A program made the translations under genes and the position numbers. This document shows, piece after piece, positions 1 through 8,286 of a stretch of DNA of 64,000 nucleotides (the first letter of the stretch is position 1; each line of letters opens with the position of its first letter). Under the pieces are notes generated by a model. The model did not search any database, was not told the DNA's origin, and was given only the letters and a program-made list of their open reading frames with translations. This DNA is from an uncultured bacterium. Its GTDB lineage: Bacteria > Bacillota > Clostridia > Lachnospirales > Lachnospiraceae. The stretch lies in NCBI GenBank assembly GCA_947647735.1, contig CANSLJ010000003.1, forward strand, positions 124,001-188,000, in the 5' to 3' direction.

Positions 1-1
1 T

Positions 2-703
2 GCCGTCCTGCATGCGGCGGCATCCATAGTATTTCAGTGTGACCAGACAGTTTCCGGCATTGCCGTGAATCTGATCGGACCGGGTGCGGCGCTGTTTATC
101 TGCAGCCTGCTGTTTGAGGGTGCCACATCCACACAGCCGGTCAGTGACAAGATTCCTAAAATTTTTGGAGATATTTCCGCGGAAGGGATTCTTGGAAATC
201 TGAATATGGATGTTACGGTTGTGATCGCTTTCCTGATGGCGGCAGGAATGTGGCTGCTGTTTTATAAGACGAAGTGGGGACTGCATCTTCAGGCGGTGGG
301 CGAGCATCCTGCTGCGGCAGATACGCTTGGAATAAAGGTCAACAGACTGCGGTTTGGATGTGTGATCGCTTCCGGCGTTCTGGCAGGATTCGGCGGAGCG
401 TCAGTAACGCTCGGGATTGTTTCGCAGTTTACGCCGATCACCATTGCAGGGCAGGGCTTTATATCGATAGCGGCGGTGATCTTCGGAAAATGGACGCCTC
501 ATGGAGCATACGGCGCATGCCTGCTGTTTGGCTTTGCACAGGCACTGACGGTCCTACTCGGAGGAGGAGAGTCGGTGATACCGTCCCAGATACTGGCGAT
601 GCTTCCCTATATATTGACGATAGTGATGCTGGTGCTTTTCGTGGGCAGGGGCGTGGCGCCGAAGGCCAGCGGGAAGCCCTATGAGAAGGGATCGAGAACC
701 TGA
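2..703 (+). CDS. Nucleoside-type ABC transporter permease, 5' truncated by window edge
   Basis: The reading frame is open from base 2, so the start lies left of the window; 233 residues are visible. The protein is hydrophobic, with alternating membrane segments and a short loop EHPAAADTLGIKV, which resembles the cytoplasmic coupling loop of YufQ/NupQ-type permeases that import nucleosides with a BmpA-type lipoprotein. It ends in a charged tail after the last membrane segment. The downstream nucleoside hydrolase and sugar kinase support nucleosides as substrate; this is inferred from context. A GTG at 65 could be mistaken for the start, but coding similarity continues upstream of it. Confidence 0.85.
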   Translation, partial: AVLHAAASIVFQCDQTVSGIAVNLIGPGAALFICSLLFEGATSTQPVSDKIPKIFGDISAEGILGNLNMDVTVVIAFLMAAGMWLLFYKTKWGLHLQAVGEHPAAADTLGIKVNRLRFGCVIASGVLAGFGGASVTLGIVSQFTPITIAGQGFISIAAVIFGKWTPHGAYGACLLFGFAQALTVLLGGGESVIPSQILAMLPYILTIVMLVLFVGRGVAPKASGKPYEKGSRT

Positions 704-723
704 TAGGAAAGGGAGATAAAGCT

Positions 724-1443
724 GTGAGTGATTTTCTTGAGGTGATGAACAGTCTGTCAGGAGAAAAGAAGGACAAACTGCAGAAAATGTTTGCGAACGT
801 ACCATATTGGATGCTGGACAGACTGCAGGTATATAATCTGCAGAAAAATACCGCATTTATCAGAAGAGGTGAACCGGCGGGCATGATCTATGTGCTGATA
901 ACAGGAAATGTGAAGGCGGCGGATGACCGGATTTTTGAACTGGTATACGACTATACATGGTTTGAGCCCATGGAGATCTTCGGGGCGATGGAATTGTATA
1001 TGGGATATGATAATTATATCACCACACTTATCACAATGACAAAGTGCAGGCTGATTGGCATACCGCGGAATCTGTATAAGGACTGTCTGATGCAGAATAC
1101 AGATATGGTGCTTGAGCAGACCCGGGATATGATGCGCACACTGAACGATCAGGCGCGCAAGGAGCGGGATTTTCAGTTTTTGAGCGGCACGGAAAGGCTG
1201 GCGTATCTGTTTCTTATGCGGTACAGGCAGCATGCGGTGGATGGAAAGCTGACGATACGGCTGACGCGGGAGGAACTGGCGAAACAGTCAGGGATCAATG
1301 TGCGTACCGTGTGGCGTTCTCTGCGGGAGATGCAGGATAGGGGACTGGTAAACAGGTCAGGAAGATATATCACGATAGAAAAAGAGCAGTACGAGAAAAT
1401 CAGGGAAGAGTTATTGAGCGAGACAGAAATAGAATTGGACTAA
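724..1443 (+). CDS. Crp/Fnr-family transcriptional regulator
   Basis: This 239-residue protein has a cyclic-nucleotide-binding-like beta-roll at about residues 15-130 and a C-terminal winged helix with the recognition region REELAKQSGINVRTVWRSL near residue 180. The GTG start follows the purine-rich ribosome site AAAGGGAG. It sits 20 nt after the permease gene and 16 nt before the nucleoside hydrolase, inside the same operon, so it probably controls the nucleoside salvage genes. I see no four-cysteine Fnr-type iron-sulfur signature, so the signal is more likely a small molecule than oxygen. The effector cannot be told from sequence. Confidence 0.88.
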   Translation: MSDFLEVMNSLSGEKKDKLQKMFANVPYWMLDRLQVYNLQKNTAFIRRGEPAGMIYVLITGNVKAADDRIFELVYDYTWFEPMEIFGAMELYMGYDNYITTLITMTKCRLIGIPRNLYKDCLMQNTDMVLEQTRDMMRTLNDQARKERDFQFLSGTERLAYLFLMRYRQHAVDGKLTIRLTREELAKQSGINVRTVWRSLREMQDRGLVNRSGRYITIEKEQYEKIREELLSETEIELD

Positions 1444-1459
1444 ATCGGAGGATATGATA

Positions 1460-2404
1460 ATGGATAAAAGAAAAATCATTCTGGACTGTGATCCGGGACA
1501 CGATGACGCGATAGCGATCATGCTTGCGGCAAAAAGCGGACTGCTTGAACTGCTTGGTATTTCGGTGGTTGCGGGGAATCAGACAGTTGAAAAAACGGTG
1601 AGAAATGCTTTGAATGTATGTCAGTACCTGAAGCTGGATGTGCCGGTCTATCAGGGGTGTAAGCAGCCCATGATCAGAGAGAAACAGATGGTTGCAGGAG
1701 ATATTCACGGTGAGAGCGGCATGGACGGCCCGGTATTTGAGCCGCTGGTAAAAACGGCAGAAAAGAAGCATGGTGTGCAGTTTATTATTGATACGCTGCT
1801 GGGATCAGAAGGGGATATCACGGTGGTTACAACGGGGCCGATGACAAACCTGGCGATGGCGATGAGGCTGTGTCCGGAGATCATCTCGAAGATAGAGGAA
1901 GTTGTATTGATGGGGGGCTGCTATCAGCTCGGCAACGTGACGCCGGCGGCTGAATTTAATATCATAGTGGACGCGGATGCGGCGCATGTAGTCTTCACAT
2001 CCGGCTGTAAGATCACGATGGTCGGCCTGGATGTGACAAGAAAGGTTTTGTGTTATCCGGAAATTGTGGAACGGATGGGAAAGCAGGACAATGCTGCGGC
2101 AAGACTGTTTGTAGATTTAATGAAATTTTTCAATAAGAGCCAGAAGGAGGTGTACGGATGGGAGGGAGGACCTCTGCATGATCCCGTGACGATCGCCTAT
2201 CTGATAGATCCTTCGGTGCTTACGATAAAAGAAATGTATACGGAGATTGATATCAGAAGCGAACAGAGCTACGGACGGACAAACTGTGATTTCTTCCATT
2301 ATTCTGGAAAAGAGCCGAACAGCAGAGTGGCGGTGGACATCGATGTGGAAAAGTTCTGGGATATCATTGAAGACGGAATCAGGCAGTATTCTCAGGGAGG
2401 CTGA
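1460..2404 (+). CDS. Nucleoside hydrolase (IunH/Rih family)
   Basis: A 314-residue protein of normal length for inosine-uridine preferring nucleoside hydrolases, which cleave the N-glycosidic bond of ribonucleosides to give base plus ribose. The family's calcium-binding N-terminus is clear: DCDPGHDDA at residues 9-17. An in-frame ATG at 1454 lies only 2 nt from the GGAGG at 1447-1451, while the ATG at 1460 has an 8-nt spacer, so I chose 1460. It is followed 2 nt later by a sugar kinase, which would phosphorylate the released ribose. Base specificity (purine or pyrimidine) cannot be decided. Confidence 0.93.
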   Translation: MDKRKIILDCDPGHDDAIAIMLAAKSGLLELLGISVVAGNQTVEKTVRNALNVCQYLKLDVPVYQGCKQPMIREKQMVAGDIHGESGMDGPVFEPLVKTAEKKHGVQFIIDTLLGSEGDITVVTTGPMTNLAMAMRLCPEIISKIEEVVLMGGCYQLGNVTPAAEFNIIVDADAAHVVFTSGCKITMVGLDVTRKVLCYPEIVERMGKQDNAAARLFVDLMKFFNKSQKEVYGWEGGPLHDPVTIAYLIDPSVLTIKEMYTEIDIRSEQSYGRTNCDFFHYSGKEPNSRVAVDIDVEKFWDIIEDGIRQYSQGG

Positions 2405-2406
2405 AA

Positions 2407-3291
2407 ATGAGAGTGTTGAATTACGGTTCACTGAATATGGACTATGTATATACGGTAGACCATATGATCAGGGAGGGAGAGACGCAGTCCTCCCTGAAGC
2501 TGGAGACATTTTGCGGTGGAAAGGGGCTGAATCAGTCTATTGCGATGGCGAGAGCAGGAGTTCCTGTATATCATGCGGGGATCGTCGGTGAAGACGGAGA
2601 TATGCTGCTGAAAGCCTGCAGAGATAACGGAGTGGATATTTCCCACGTGAAAAAACTGCCGGTAAAAGGTGGGCATACGGTCATACAGGTGGATAAAGAA
2701 GGGCAGAACAGTATCATTCTTTACGGTGGTACAAATCAGATGCAGAGCAGAGAGGATGTTGATCGGGTATTGAATGATTTTGAGGCCGGCGATTATCTGC
2801 TTTTGCAGAATGAAATAAATCTGCTGGATTACATAATCGATAAGGCCTATGCAAAAGGGATGAAGATCGTATTGAATCCATCTCCCTGTAATGAAAAGTT
2901 GTTAAGATGTGATCTGCAAAAAATATCTTTATTTTTATTAAATGAGATTGAGGGACAGCAGATGGCGGGAGATGCAGATGAGGATGCGATATTGGAGCAT
3001 CTTGCGGAAAAGTTTCCGGGGGCGGCTTTCGTACTTACGTTGGGAAAAGCAGGAGCGGTTTATTATGATGGAAAAGAAAAAATATTTCAGAATATCTTTA
3101 AGGTACAGACAGTAGATACCACGGCGGCAGGGGATACGTTTACGGGATACTTTATGGCTTCCTTTATGCGTGGAGAAGGTGTGAGGAAGGCACTCTGCAT
3201 AGCGGCAAAGGCATCCGCTATCGCGGTATCAAAGGCAGGAGCAGTGCCTTCGATTCCTACAATAGAAGAGGTGGAAAAAGCAGTGCTTTAG
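2407..3291 (+). CDS. PfkB-family carbohydrate kinase, probably ribokinase
   Basis: A 294-residue PfkB-family kinase. Substrate-binding glycines are visible as GGKG at residues 37-40, and the C-terminal signature DTTAAGDTFTGYF carries the anion hole and catalytic base D243. The start follows the nucleoside hydrolase stop by 2 nt with GGGAGG ahead of it. In this operon the likely reaction is ATP-dependent phosphorylation of ribose freed by the hydrolase, linking nucleoside uptake to the pentose phosphate pathway. A nucleoside or other pentose kinase is possible because PfkB substrate specificity is hard to read from sequence. Confidence 0.85.
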   Translation: MRVLNYGSLNMDYVYTVDHMIREGETQSSLKLETFCGGKGLNQSIAMARAGVPVYHAGIVGEDGDMLLKACRDNGVDISHVKKLPVKGGHTVIQVDKEGQNSIILYGGTNQMQSREDVDRVLNDFEAGDYLLLQNEINLLDYIIDKAYAKGMKIVLNPSPCNEKLLRCDLQKISLFLLNEIEGQQMAGDADEDAILEHLAEKFPGAAFVLTLGKAGAVYYDGKEKIFQNIFKVQTVDTTAAGDTFTGYFMASFMRGEGVRKALCIAAKASAIAVSKAGAVPSIPTIEEVEKAVL

Positions 3292-3516
3292 AGTGATGAT
3301 TTGTGGGTGGAATGTGTTTGGCCTATTGTGCGTATGGTGAAAATGGGTTATAAAAGAACAGGCTGTCATAGATTGGTACGTCTTGAAGCATTGACTTCTG
3401 ATACGCCGATAAAATATCCGGCTCCTGATATACTGTTTTTACAAAGAAACTTCTGAAATATATATTCTTTATGTTCTTTAAGAAAATCTATTCATGACAA
3501 TATTTATGAGGAAATG

Positions 3517-3551
3517 CGCCAATTATGGGGATATAGTTGGCGTATTTTTTA
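3517..3551 (+). terminator. Intrinsic terminator of the nucleoside operon
   Basis: A 10-bp stem (CGCCAATTAT with ATAGTTGGCG, one G-T pair) around a GGGGAT loop is followed by TATTTTTTAT. It lies about 225 nt after the kinase gene and is the first good terminator downstream. Confidence 0.7.
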
Positions 3552-3686
3552 TAAATGTTCGGTAGTGTAAGAGAGTGTGGTTAATTGAGATATATAAATA
3601 TAGATGTTTAATATAATAGTCATATTATTAAGGGGTTTTGATGTAAGTATTAGGGGACTGCAAAATAGTAAATTATAGATTCGCGC

Positions 3687-3720
3687 AAAAAACATTTCCT
3701 TCACAGGAAGTGTTTTTTGT
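3687..3720. terminator. Intrinsic terminator, likely bidirectional
   Basis: A 14-bp stem starting AAAAAACATTTCCT and ending AGGAAGTGTTTTTT around a TCAC loop, with A-run and T-run built into the arms. It insulates the MerR gene from upstream transcription. Confidence 0.75.
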
Positions 3721-3747
3721 TGCTCTAATCAGACTATTAAAAAACTG

Positions 3748-3777
3748 TTGACAGCACGTAACGTGCAATTTTAGGCT
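3748..3777 (+). promoter_or_regulatory. MerR-type promoter with palindromic operator
   Basis: TTGACA at 3748-3753 is followed directly by the perfect palindrome GCACGT-A-ACGTGC (3754-3766) and a weak -10 candidate TAGGCT at 3772-3777, giving an 18-bp spacer. An operator between -35 and -10 with a long spacer is the classic MerR-family layout and suggests autoregulation. The -10 match is poor, so the exact start point is uncertain. Confidence 0.5.
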
Positions 3778-3796
3778 GAAAAGGAGAAAAGCGAAT

Positions 3797-4123
3797 ATGG
3801 AGATGTTGCTGAGAGAAGTATGCAATGCGCTTGGGGTATCAAGGCGTGCCATACAGGGATATGAGAAAGCGGGATTGCTTTCGGTGTCCGGAAAAAATGA
3901 GAGAGGTTATCTGCTCTATGATGAATGCTCGCAGGAGAGGATCAGGCAGATAAAACTGTTTCAGCAAATGGGATTTACACTGAAAGAAATCGGAGGAATG
4001 ATCGACGCGCCGGATGATATTCTGAAGACCGCACTGGAGAGGCAGGCTGAAAAGCTGAAAGTGCAGAGAGAGAATATCGAAATACTGATTGAAAAAACAT
4101 ATGAGATGATAGAAAAACTTTAA
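3797..4123 (+). CDS. Small MerR-family transcriptional regulator
   Basis: A 108-residue protein with the MerR winged-helix motif near the N-terminus (REVCNALGVSRRAIQGYEKAG), the family's GYLLYDE strand, and a helical segment rich in Q, E and K that would form the antiparallel dimerisation coiled coil. There is no C-terminal effector domain and no cysteine metal site, so the inducer is unknown. It has an AAGGAG ribosome site and a palindromic operator in its own promoter. No obvious same-strand partner gene follows; the next gene downstream is on the opposite strand. Confidence 0.85.
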   Translation: MEMLLREVCNALGVSRRAIQGYEKAGLLSVSGKNERGYLLYDECSQERIRQIKLFQQMGFTLKEIGGMIDAPDDILKTALERQAEKLKVQRENIEILIEKTYEMIEKL

Positions 4124-4210
4124 TACCTGATGGTCAGCGGCAAAAAACACTTCTCACCCAAATAATGGAAATTGTATTTTCCGGGAGGAAAGGGGTGGGA
4201 CATGGCAGTT

Positions 4211-4483
4211 TTAATTTGTCTCCGATGGTTTAAAATCAAAAAGCCGGTTCATATCACAATGAAGGATATGGCAGCAGGCATACAAAAATAATACAGTCGG
4301 ATTTTGCGTACCTTTTTCTATCCTGTTATAGGAATAAATAGAAATATCTATGCCGTTTGTTTGGAGTTTTGCGACCATATCTATTTGTTTGATGTTCATG
4401 GCCTTGCGTAGTTTCGCAATATTTTTACCTATATCAATATTATTTATTTGAAGAATTCGATCAATACTTTCTTCATTTTTCAT
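4211..4483 (-). CDS. XRE-family helix-turn-helix regulator
   Basis: A 90-residue single-domain HTH_3 protein. The helix-turn-helix spans roughly residues 20-75, including IAKLRKAMNIKQIDMVAKL and YSYNRIEKGTQNPTV. The start at 4483 has a GGAGGT ribosome site on the reverse strand. It is divergent from the lipoprotein gene at 4594, and the 110-nt region between them holds several TTGCAC-like half-sites, so it probably represses itself and the lipoprotein operon. This regulatory link is inferred from position. Confidence 0.82.
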   Translation of the reverse strand: MKNEESIDRILQINNIDIGKNIAKLRKAMNIKQIDMVAKLQTNGIDISIYSYNRIEKGTQNPTVLFLYACCHILHCDMNRLFDFKPSETN

Positions 4484-4498
4484 AGTGATATACCTCCG

Positions 4499-4548
4499 TG
4501 CAATATTTTAATAGTATTTGCACAAAATAAATTGCATAATGGTGCAAT
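4499..4548. promoter_or_regulatory. Repeated TTGCAC half-sites in divergent XRE/lipoprotein region
   Basis: Four copies of one hexamer core occur in both orientations: GTGCAAT (4499-4505), TTGCAC (4518-4523), TTGCAT (4532-4537) and GTGCAAT (4542-4548). The third copy is also the -35 element of the promoter reading toward 4594. This arrangement suits binding by the adjacent XRE repressor. Confidence 0.55.
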
Positions 4549-4560
4549 TTTTGGTATAAT
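4532..4560 (+). promoter_or_regulatory. Promoter for the lipoprotein gene at 4594
   Basis: TTGCAT (4532-4537), a 17-bp spacer and a perfect TATAAT (4555-4560), placed 33 nt ahead of the start codon. The -35 coincides with one of the TTGCAC-like half-sites. Confidence 0.65.
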
Positions 4561-4593
4561 AAAAATGAATTTTACTAATTTTAGGAGGGCTTT

Positions 4594-6078
4594 ATGAAAC
4601 TAGTGTGTTTAGCGAAAATGAAAAGAGTTGTCACAATAATTTTGCTGTTGTTTTTAATGACCCTTTTAATGGGATGTGGTGATATAAAGATGAAAAAAGG
4701 AGTTGAAGAATATATAGGCGATAATTATATAAAAGTAATTGACGAATTAAAGCAATTGGGATTTAGCGATATTAAGACAATCGAAATTGCTGATCTGACA
4801 TCATATGGGGAAACGCAGGATGGAACAGTTAGCGAGGTTTCAATTGAAGGAAATACGGAGTTTTCAATAGATACTGCATTTTCTAAAGACGCAAAAGTAG
4901 TTGTTACATATCATATTGTACAAAAACTGTCATTACCAGTTACGCTTGATCAAGTATCTGGTATGGGTTCTGTGGAGATAGTAGATGCGTTTACAAATGT
5001 CGGGTTCATAAATATTCAAGTAGAGGAGGTATACGATTTAGATCCGGACGAGATAGAAGAGGCATATCAAAATGAGATAAAGATAAATGACGATATGCTA
5101 TTAGCAAGTTCAGACGTTTATCCTTTTGATGCAGAAGTCAAAGTTATTTGTCATTATCCATATGAAAAATATGATATAGAATTAAAAATAGATTTTATAG
5201 GTAACCTATTTTTTAACAAATATGATGTTACTCTTTTAGTTGATGATAGTGAACAGAGCATATTAGAGCATGGAGAAGATTGGGAAGGAACACTAAGACT
5301 TAAAGCAGGAGAACATACGATTAAGTTTGCTAAAAGGAATGCATCTTCTGTAAAAGGCGAAACAGTTTTGGATGTCACAAGTAAAATTGCTGTTGAATAT
5401 AAGATATATTGTTATGGCGATGATATAGATGTAAAAATCGTGTACTTGGATAGAGAAGTGGAACTTGCAGATAATGAAGTGAAAGTTCTGTGTACAGAGT
5501 CTAATTATCGAGGTAAGAATTACAAAACAATAAAGCAGGAATTAGTAGAACTGGGATTTGTTAATATTAGGACAAAGCCAGTGTACGATATCATTTGGGG
5601 AATTACCGAAAAAGAATCTATAAGTAATGTGATGATTGGCGGAGCGAATGATTATAAACGTGGCGACATATTTTTGAATGATGTTGAAGTTGTAATTACA
5701 TACCACATGCCTTATGAAGATGATCCGGAAAATAAGGTTGTAGAAGAGGAAAAAGATTCTGATAAAAAGACATCTGATGAGGAAAGCGAAAAAGAGAGCA
5801 GTCAGAAAAAGCCTATTTATGACAGCGATGCAGAAGTACTTGATGAATATGATGCATGGAAAGCAGTAGAAGAATATGGTGAGAGTCAGTATTCAACTTT
5901 TGATTTACATTACATGAGCGGAAAACTTTTAGCAGAGCAGAAAGATGACAATACGTGGAATTTAAAGGCACTTTGCGATGTTGATACCGGAAATGGAGTG
6001 GTTAAAAATTGTAATTGCGAAGCGACCGTTGAGGGGACGAATTTGGATAAAAGAGTAACATATTTTATTGTGTATTAG
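4594..6078 (+). CDS. Putative lipoprotein with PASTA-like repeats
   Basis: A 494-residue protein with a lipoprotein signal peptide; the lipobox is LLMGC, with Cys at about residue 28. Three diverged repeats follow the pattern LxxxGFxxI...D..xxVSxVxIxG...F..DAxVVxTYH, at about residues 45-110, 125-195 and 310-375, recalling the PASTA-like units of Gram-positive surface lipoproteins. A charged low-complexity linker (rich in E, K, D, S) precedes a C-terminal domain beginning DAWKAVEEYGESQYS. The start has a strong AGGAGG. Function is unknown; it is exported and membrane-tethered, and it heads the AT-rich accessory block containing a nuclease-toxin lipoprotein. Confidence 0.8.
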   Translation: MKLVCLAKMKRVVTIILLLFLMTLLMGCGDIKMKKGVEEYIGDNYIKVIDELKQLGFSDIKTIEIADLTSYGETQDGTVSEVSIEGNTEFSIDTAFSKDAKVVVTYHIVQKLSLPVTLDQVSGMGSVEIVDAFTNVGFINIQVEEVYDLDPDEIEEAYQNEIKINDDMLLASSDVYPFDAEVKVICHYPYEKYDIELKIDFIGNLFFNKYDVTLLVDDSEQSILEHGEDWEGTLRLKAGEHTIKFAKRNASSVKGETVLDVTSKIAVEYKIYCYGDDIDVKIVYLDREVELADNEVKVLCTESNYRGKNYKTIKQELVELGFVNIRTKPVYDIIWGITEKESISNVMIGGANDYKRGDIFLNDVEVVITYHMPYEDDPENKVVEEEKDSDKKTSDEESEKESSQKKPIYDSDAEVLDEYDAWKAVEEYGESQYSTFDLHYMSGKLLAEQKDDNTWNLKALCDVDTGNGVVKNCNCEATVEGTNLDKRVTYFIVY

Positions 6079-6405
6079 CAAAAGTTTAAGCGAAAGGATA
6101 TGTAATAATATTTGTTATATTAAATTAGTAGATTCATATTTGGAATATTTGTATGAAAATTAGAGAGAAGAGGTGATAAGATATAATTGCAAAGTGTAGT
6201 CAATATGGTAAAAGAGTTATAGTTTATCAAAAATGTAGAAGGAGTATAATAGGGAATTTGAAGATGTAGTGCTATAATGATTTTATGGAGATATGTCGTT
6301 TTATGTGATATAGTAAATTATGAAACTTTATATGCATAGGTAAGGTATCAATGACTTCCCATCCATATAATTTGAAAAAGCATTAAGTCGGAGGTTAGTG
6401 CGACT
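6079..6405. other. 327-nt AT-rich spacer
   Basis: Non-coding and strongly AT-rich. An extended -10 (TG-C-TATAAT, hexamer at 6273-6278) could start transcription of the gene at 6406, and another TATAAT lies at 6244-6249. I see no good terminator or ORF. Confidence 0.5.
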
Positions 6406-8286
6406 ATGATAAAGAGCCAAACTTTGCCGTGTTTTGTAATACATATATCTGCCTTCTTTTGCGTGATACTAATGTTCTTTGGTTTATTCCCACTTATGAC
6501 CTTGGCAACAAGTGGGAGAGTTGAGGTTGCCGGGAATGTGTATGAGTTTGATGGGGATAGTCATTATGAATTTCAGGAAGATGATACGTTTACTTCGTCT
6601 GAAGATTGTGACACATATGGGGCTTTTTCTATTAATGGCAACATTGCTAATGTAAGTGTGCGTGATGGTATACCTTCTTATGAGGTATCTGACGGAAATT
6701 TGACACTTTTCTACGATCATGGTGATGCCATACTCAATGCAGATGTTGACTCTTGGCATCTCATTGAAGATAAGAGTAAAAAAGTAGCAGACATGACAAT
6801 CAGTTCAAATATTATGAAGGGGGCAATTATTATCCAGACATCTAAAGATCGGAAAACTTGGGTAGATGTCAATACCATTACGAATGCTTTCGGCGATACG
6901 CCTGTTCGAACAAGTTCTATCTATTCTACTTCTGAAGTTCAACTTATAAATGGTTGCTTCTATCGGGTAGTTGTTGCTTATGAACTTCGTATTAGAACCA
7001 AGTCCAGATCAATTATTCCAGACAAATACGATTATAAAAAATATGCTGAGGTCTATGAGTTTTATGCGTTCACAGACTGTGGTGAAGAGGATGCCATTGA
7101 CCCTGATCAAACCTATAATCTTGGTTCAAAGGTTCGTGTTGAAAATTTTGATGGTTACTTCGGCAGTACAACGATTGACAAAAAGGATGCTCATTATGGT
7201 TGGGAACTTGGACGTTTCTTTGTGAGTGGCTATACCGATAAGGTCACAAATAGTAACGGCGATATGGTGTTCCTTAAAAATGTTGGGGATAAAGTTACTC
7301 TGTGGTTCAAGCTGAATGAAAATATTAACGTACTGAGAGGAAATGAAAAGTTATCTATTACGGCTGACACGGAAGGCTATGACCAATATTTTGAAACATC
7401 TAAAATGAACTTTGGTCGTGGAGCTCTAATTATCCGCTATACTGATCATAACAATGTTTCCATGGAACCTACAATTTATACAAACTACTTGGAAGCAAAT
7501 GCAACAGTTGGGATTGATACTAAAGTTCAGCTTTTTGAGGAGGGCGATTATGAAGTCGCACTCGACTATGAGATTACCAGTGACGAGTTGATTGACAAAA
7601 TCGGACATTACCGCATTTTCTTCAAGTTCTCAGTCAGGAATGGAAACTGCATGGTATATCCTTTTGATGTTGTTACTGGCAGCGAACTGACAAACAGCTC
7701 AATGACTGAAAATGGTTTTCGGCTTGACTTGGCAAAGTCTCGTTACTTGAAAGTCAATATCAAACGGGAGGTTTTGAAAGACAGCGCAGACGGGCTTGTT
7801 GAGGACATACGTTCTAATGGCCCTGCTAAAGATGGTGCAAAATATACAGATGAGGGTATCTATACGATTACAGTCCAAAATGAATACACGAATCAACTTA
7901 CAGTTAAGAAAATTTATGTGGGAACGAACAGTGTTCTTCGGGCTTATATGACAACAGGACTTTCTATTCCTGAAATCAATTCGCTGCTTGAGCAAGGTGC
8001 GACAATTTCCGACGATGGAAGTATTCGGTTACCTAGTAATACTCAGTCTGTCGAACAGCCCGGTGAAGTCGAAGGAACTCTTGTGCCTGCGCCAGAACAG
8101 TTGCCTACAAATGAACCACAAATGCAGCAAGTTGAAGATGATATAGGTACAGTACCTAATTTTATAATTATCATTGTAGGTGTTTGCATTATTGCTTTTG
8201 GAATAATTGCACTTATCTTTCTAAAAAAGCGAAAAACACCTGTCTCTAATGGTGGAAATGAGAACAAAAGAGGTGAAAATCAATGA
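6406..8286 (+). CDS. Membrane-anchored surface protein of unknown function
   Basis: A 626-residue protein with an N-terminal signal peptide (hydrophobic to about residue 34), a long polar ectodomain and a C-terminal membrane helix (FIIIIVGVCIIAFGIIALIF, about residues 585-605) followed by a KKRK stop-transfer. There is no LPXTG motif. A glutamine/proline/glutamate-rich stalk precedes the membrane helix. GGAGGT supports the start. The stop overlaps the start of the LHH lipoprotein gene by ATGA, so the two are translationally coupled and probably work together. I do not recognise a catalytic domain. Confidence 0.8.
   Translation: MIKSQTLPCFVIHISAFFCVILMFFGLFPLMTLATSGRVEVAGNVYEFDGDSHYEFQEDDTFTSSEDCDTYGAFSINGNIANVSVRDGIPSYEVSDGNLTLFYDHGDAILNADVDSWHLIEDKSKKVADMTISSNIMKGAIIIQTSKDRKTWVDVNTITNAFGDTPVRTSSIYSTSEVQLINGCFYRVVVAYELRIRTKSRSIIPDKYDYKKYAEVYEFYAFTDCGEEDAIDPDQTYNLGSKVRVENFDGYFGSTTIDKKDAHYGWELGRFFVSGYTDKVTNSNGDMVFLKNVGDKVTLWFKLNENINVLRGNEKLSITADTEGYDQYFETSKMNFGRGALIIRYTDHNNVSMEPTIYTNYLEANATVGIDTKVQLFEEGDYEVALDYEITSDELIDKIGHYRIFFKFSVRNGNCMVYPFDVVTGSELTNSSMTENGFRLDLAKSRYLKVNIKREVLKDSADGLVEDIRSNGPAKDGAKYTDEGIYTITVQNEYTNQLTVKKIYVGTNSVLRAYMTTGLSIPEINSLLEQGATISDDGSIRLPSNTQSVEQPGEVEGTLVPAPEQLPTNEPQMQQVEDDIGTVPNFIIIIVGVCIIAFGIIALIFLKKRKTPVSNGGNENKRGENQ

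Larger units (their letters stand above)
3292..3796. other. 505-nt spacer between nucleoside operon and MerR gene
   Basis: AT-rich intergenic stretch. It holds two terminator hairpins (3517 and 3687) and the MerR promoter, described separately. An open frame from GTG 3307 to 3456 (49 codons) has no ribosome site and I do not recognise it; it may be a gene remnant. Nothing else is supported. Confidence 0.5.
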
